From assembly GCA_009704705.1 (NCBI GenBank), contig WLDR01000079.1, positions 1-6,438 on the forward strand: a stretch of DNA of 6,438 nt. Reading direction: 5' to 3'. The stretch is from Actinomycetota bacterium (GTDB lineage Bacteria; Actinomycetota; Actinomycetes; Actinomycetales; Microbacteriaceae). The position numbers and the translations under genes are program-made. Below the pieces are notes generated by a model, which saw only the letters and a program-made list of their open reading frames with translations, was not told the DNA's origin and made no database searches. Shown here piece by piece: positions 5,966 through 6,438 of this stretch. The number at the start of each line of letters is the position of its first letter. Position 1 is the stretch's first letter.

Positions 5966-6438
5966 ATGCCTACTTCGCGCACACGCTGGATCGGACTCGT
6001 CTTCGTCAGCCTCGCCATTTCGCTGATCATCGTCGACTCAACAATCATCAACGTTTCGATTCCTGCCATCATCGAAGACCTTCAAATCACGAGCACGCAG
6101 GTTCAGTGGGTTCAGGAGTCGTACACCCTGGTCTTCGCCGCGCTGTTGCTTGTTTTTGGTGCGCTCGCCGACCGCTTCGGGCGCCGACGCATGCTCATCG
6201 TCGGCATGGGCGTGTTCACCGTCGCATCCGTGTTTGCCGGATTCTCGCAAGACGGCGACGTGCTCATTTTGGCTCGAGTGCTTCAAGGGTTCGGTGGAGC
6301 GATGGTCCTCCCCACGACGCTGTCACTCGTGAACGCGAACTTCCAAGGCAAAGAGCGCGGAATCGCTTTCGCCGTGTGGGGCTCCACCATCGGCGGAATG
6401 GTCGCCGTTGGCCCGCTGCTCGGTGGCTGGTTGACGAC
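5966..6438 (+). CDS. MFS transporter, DHA2 (EmrB/QacA) family, N-terminal part
   Basis: The first 157 residues of a major facilitator superfamily transporter are visible; the frame is open at the right edge. Helix 1 carries the DHA2-style motif with Asp24 (IIVDSTIINVSIPAI). QWVQESYTL (47-55) leads into helix 2. Motif A is GALADRFGRRRM at 65-76. Motif B in helix 4 is LARVLQGFGGAM (102-113, Arg104). Motif C in helix 5 is GGMVAVGPLLGGW (143-155), a hallmark of antiporter-type exporters. DHA2 members have 14 helices and about 450-500 residues and expel drugs or other small molecules using the proton gradient; the substrate cannot be predicted here. The ATG start is supported by the upstream -10 and by the family's usual N-terminus. 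Confidence 0.93.
   Translation, partial: MPTSRTRWIGLVFVSLAISLIIVDSTIINVSIPAIIEDLQITSTQVQWVQESYTLVFAALLLVFGALADRFGRRRMLIVGMGVFTVASVFAGFSQDGDVLILARVLQGFGGAMVLPTTLSLVNANFQGKERGIAFAVWGSTIGGMVAVGPLLGGWLT

Noticed and set aside
1..6438. Search for mobile elements, CRISPR repeats, tRNA/rRNA genes, phage or defence genes
   Set aside because: No transposase or integrase motifs, spaced direct repeats, cloverleaf-like stretches or defence-domain motifs were seen on either strand; almost all bases belong to ordinary genes.

Overview
The window comes from a moderately high G+C genome, and the gene content points to an actinobacterium, perhaps close to Microbacteriaceae. The best evidence is the MetH half-protein, whose sequence style (GERTNANGSKAFRDA, DVCVDYVGRDG, SNVSFGLNPAAR) is that of actinobacterial and mycobacterial cobalamin-dependent methionine synthases. 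A second hint is that several genes carry a TANNNT -10 hexamer only 6-7 nt before the start codon, as in the leaderless transcripts common in this phylum. The genus cannot be settled from this sequence.

Left part (1-4274, minus strand): four genes read right to left with small gaps (18, 38 and 41 nt), which looks like one transcription unit. In transcription order they are a Pr6Pr-family multipass membrane protein (223 aa), a dienelactone-hydrolase-family enzyme (242 aa, Cys-Asp-His triad intact), a classical NAD(P)-dependent short-chain dehydrogenase (310 aa), and metH. The metH gene runs off the left edge, so only its homocysteine-binding and most of its methyltetrahydrofolate-binding modules are visible. 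metH also has a possible promoter of its own in the 41-nt gap.

Middle (4275-4576): a 35-nt divergent gap separates the minus-strand unit from a small plus-strand gene for an 80-aa two-helix DUF5652-like membrane protein. That gene converges on the next one, and a short hairpin lies at the junction.

Right part (4577-6438): a 433-aa NRAMP-superfamily transporter on the minus strand, in which the usual metal-binding motifs DPGN and MPHN are replaced by DPSG and SPYL. Head to head with it, across an 87-nt gap, is the start of a DHA2-type (EmrB/QacA-like) MFS exporter that leaves the window on the right.

The window is mostly ordinary chromosomal content: methionine/one-carbon metabolism, two soluble enzymes of unknown substrate and several membrane proteins. 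I see no mobile element, CRISPR array, RNA gene, phage gene or defence system, and no convincing new multi-gene system. The points most worth following are the repeated leaderless-start architecture, the non-canonical NRAMP, and a possible Thr/His hydrolase site in the Pr6Pr protein. No stretch longer than 300 bases lacks a gene.
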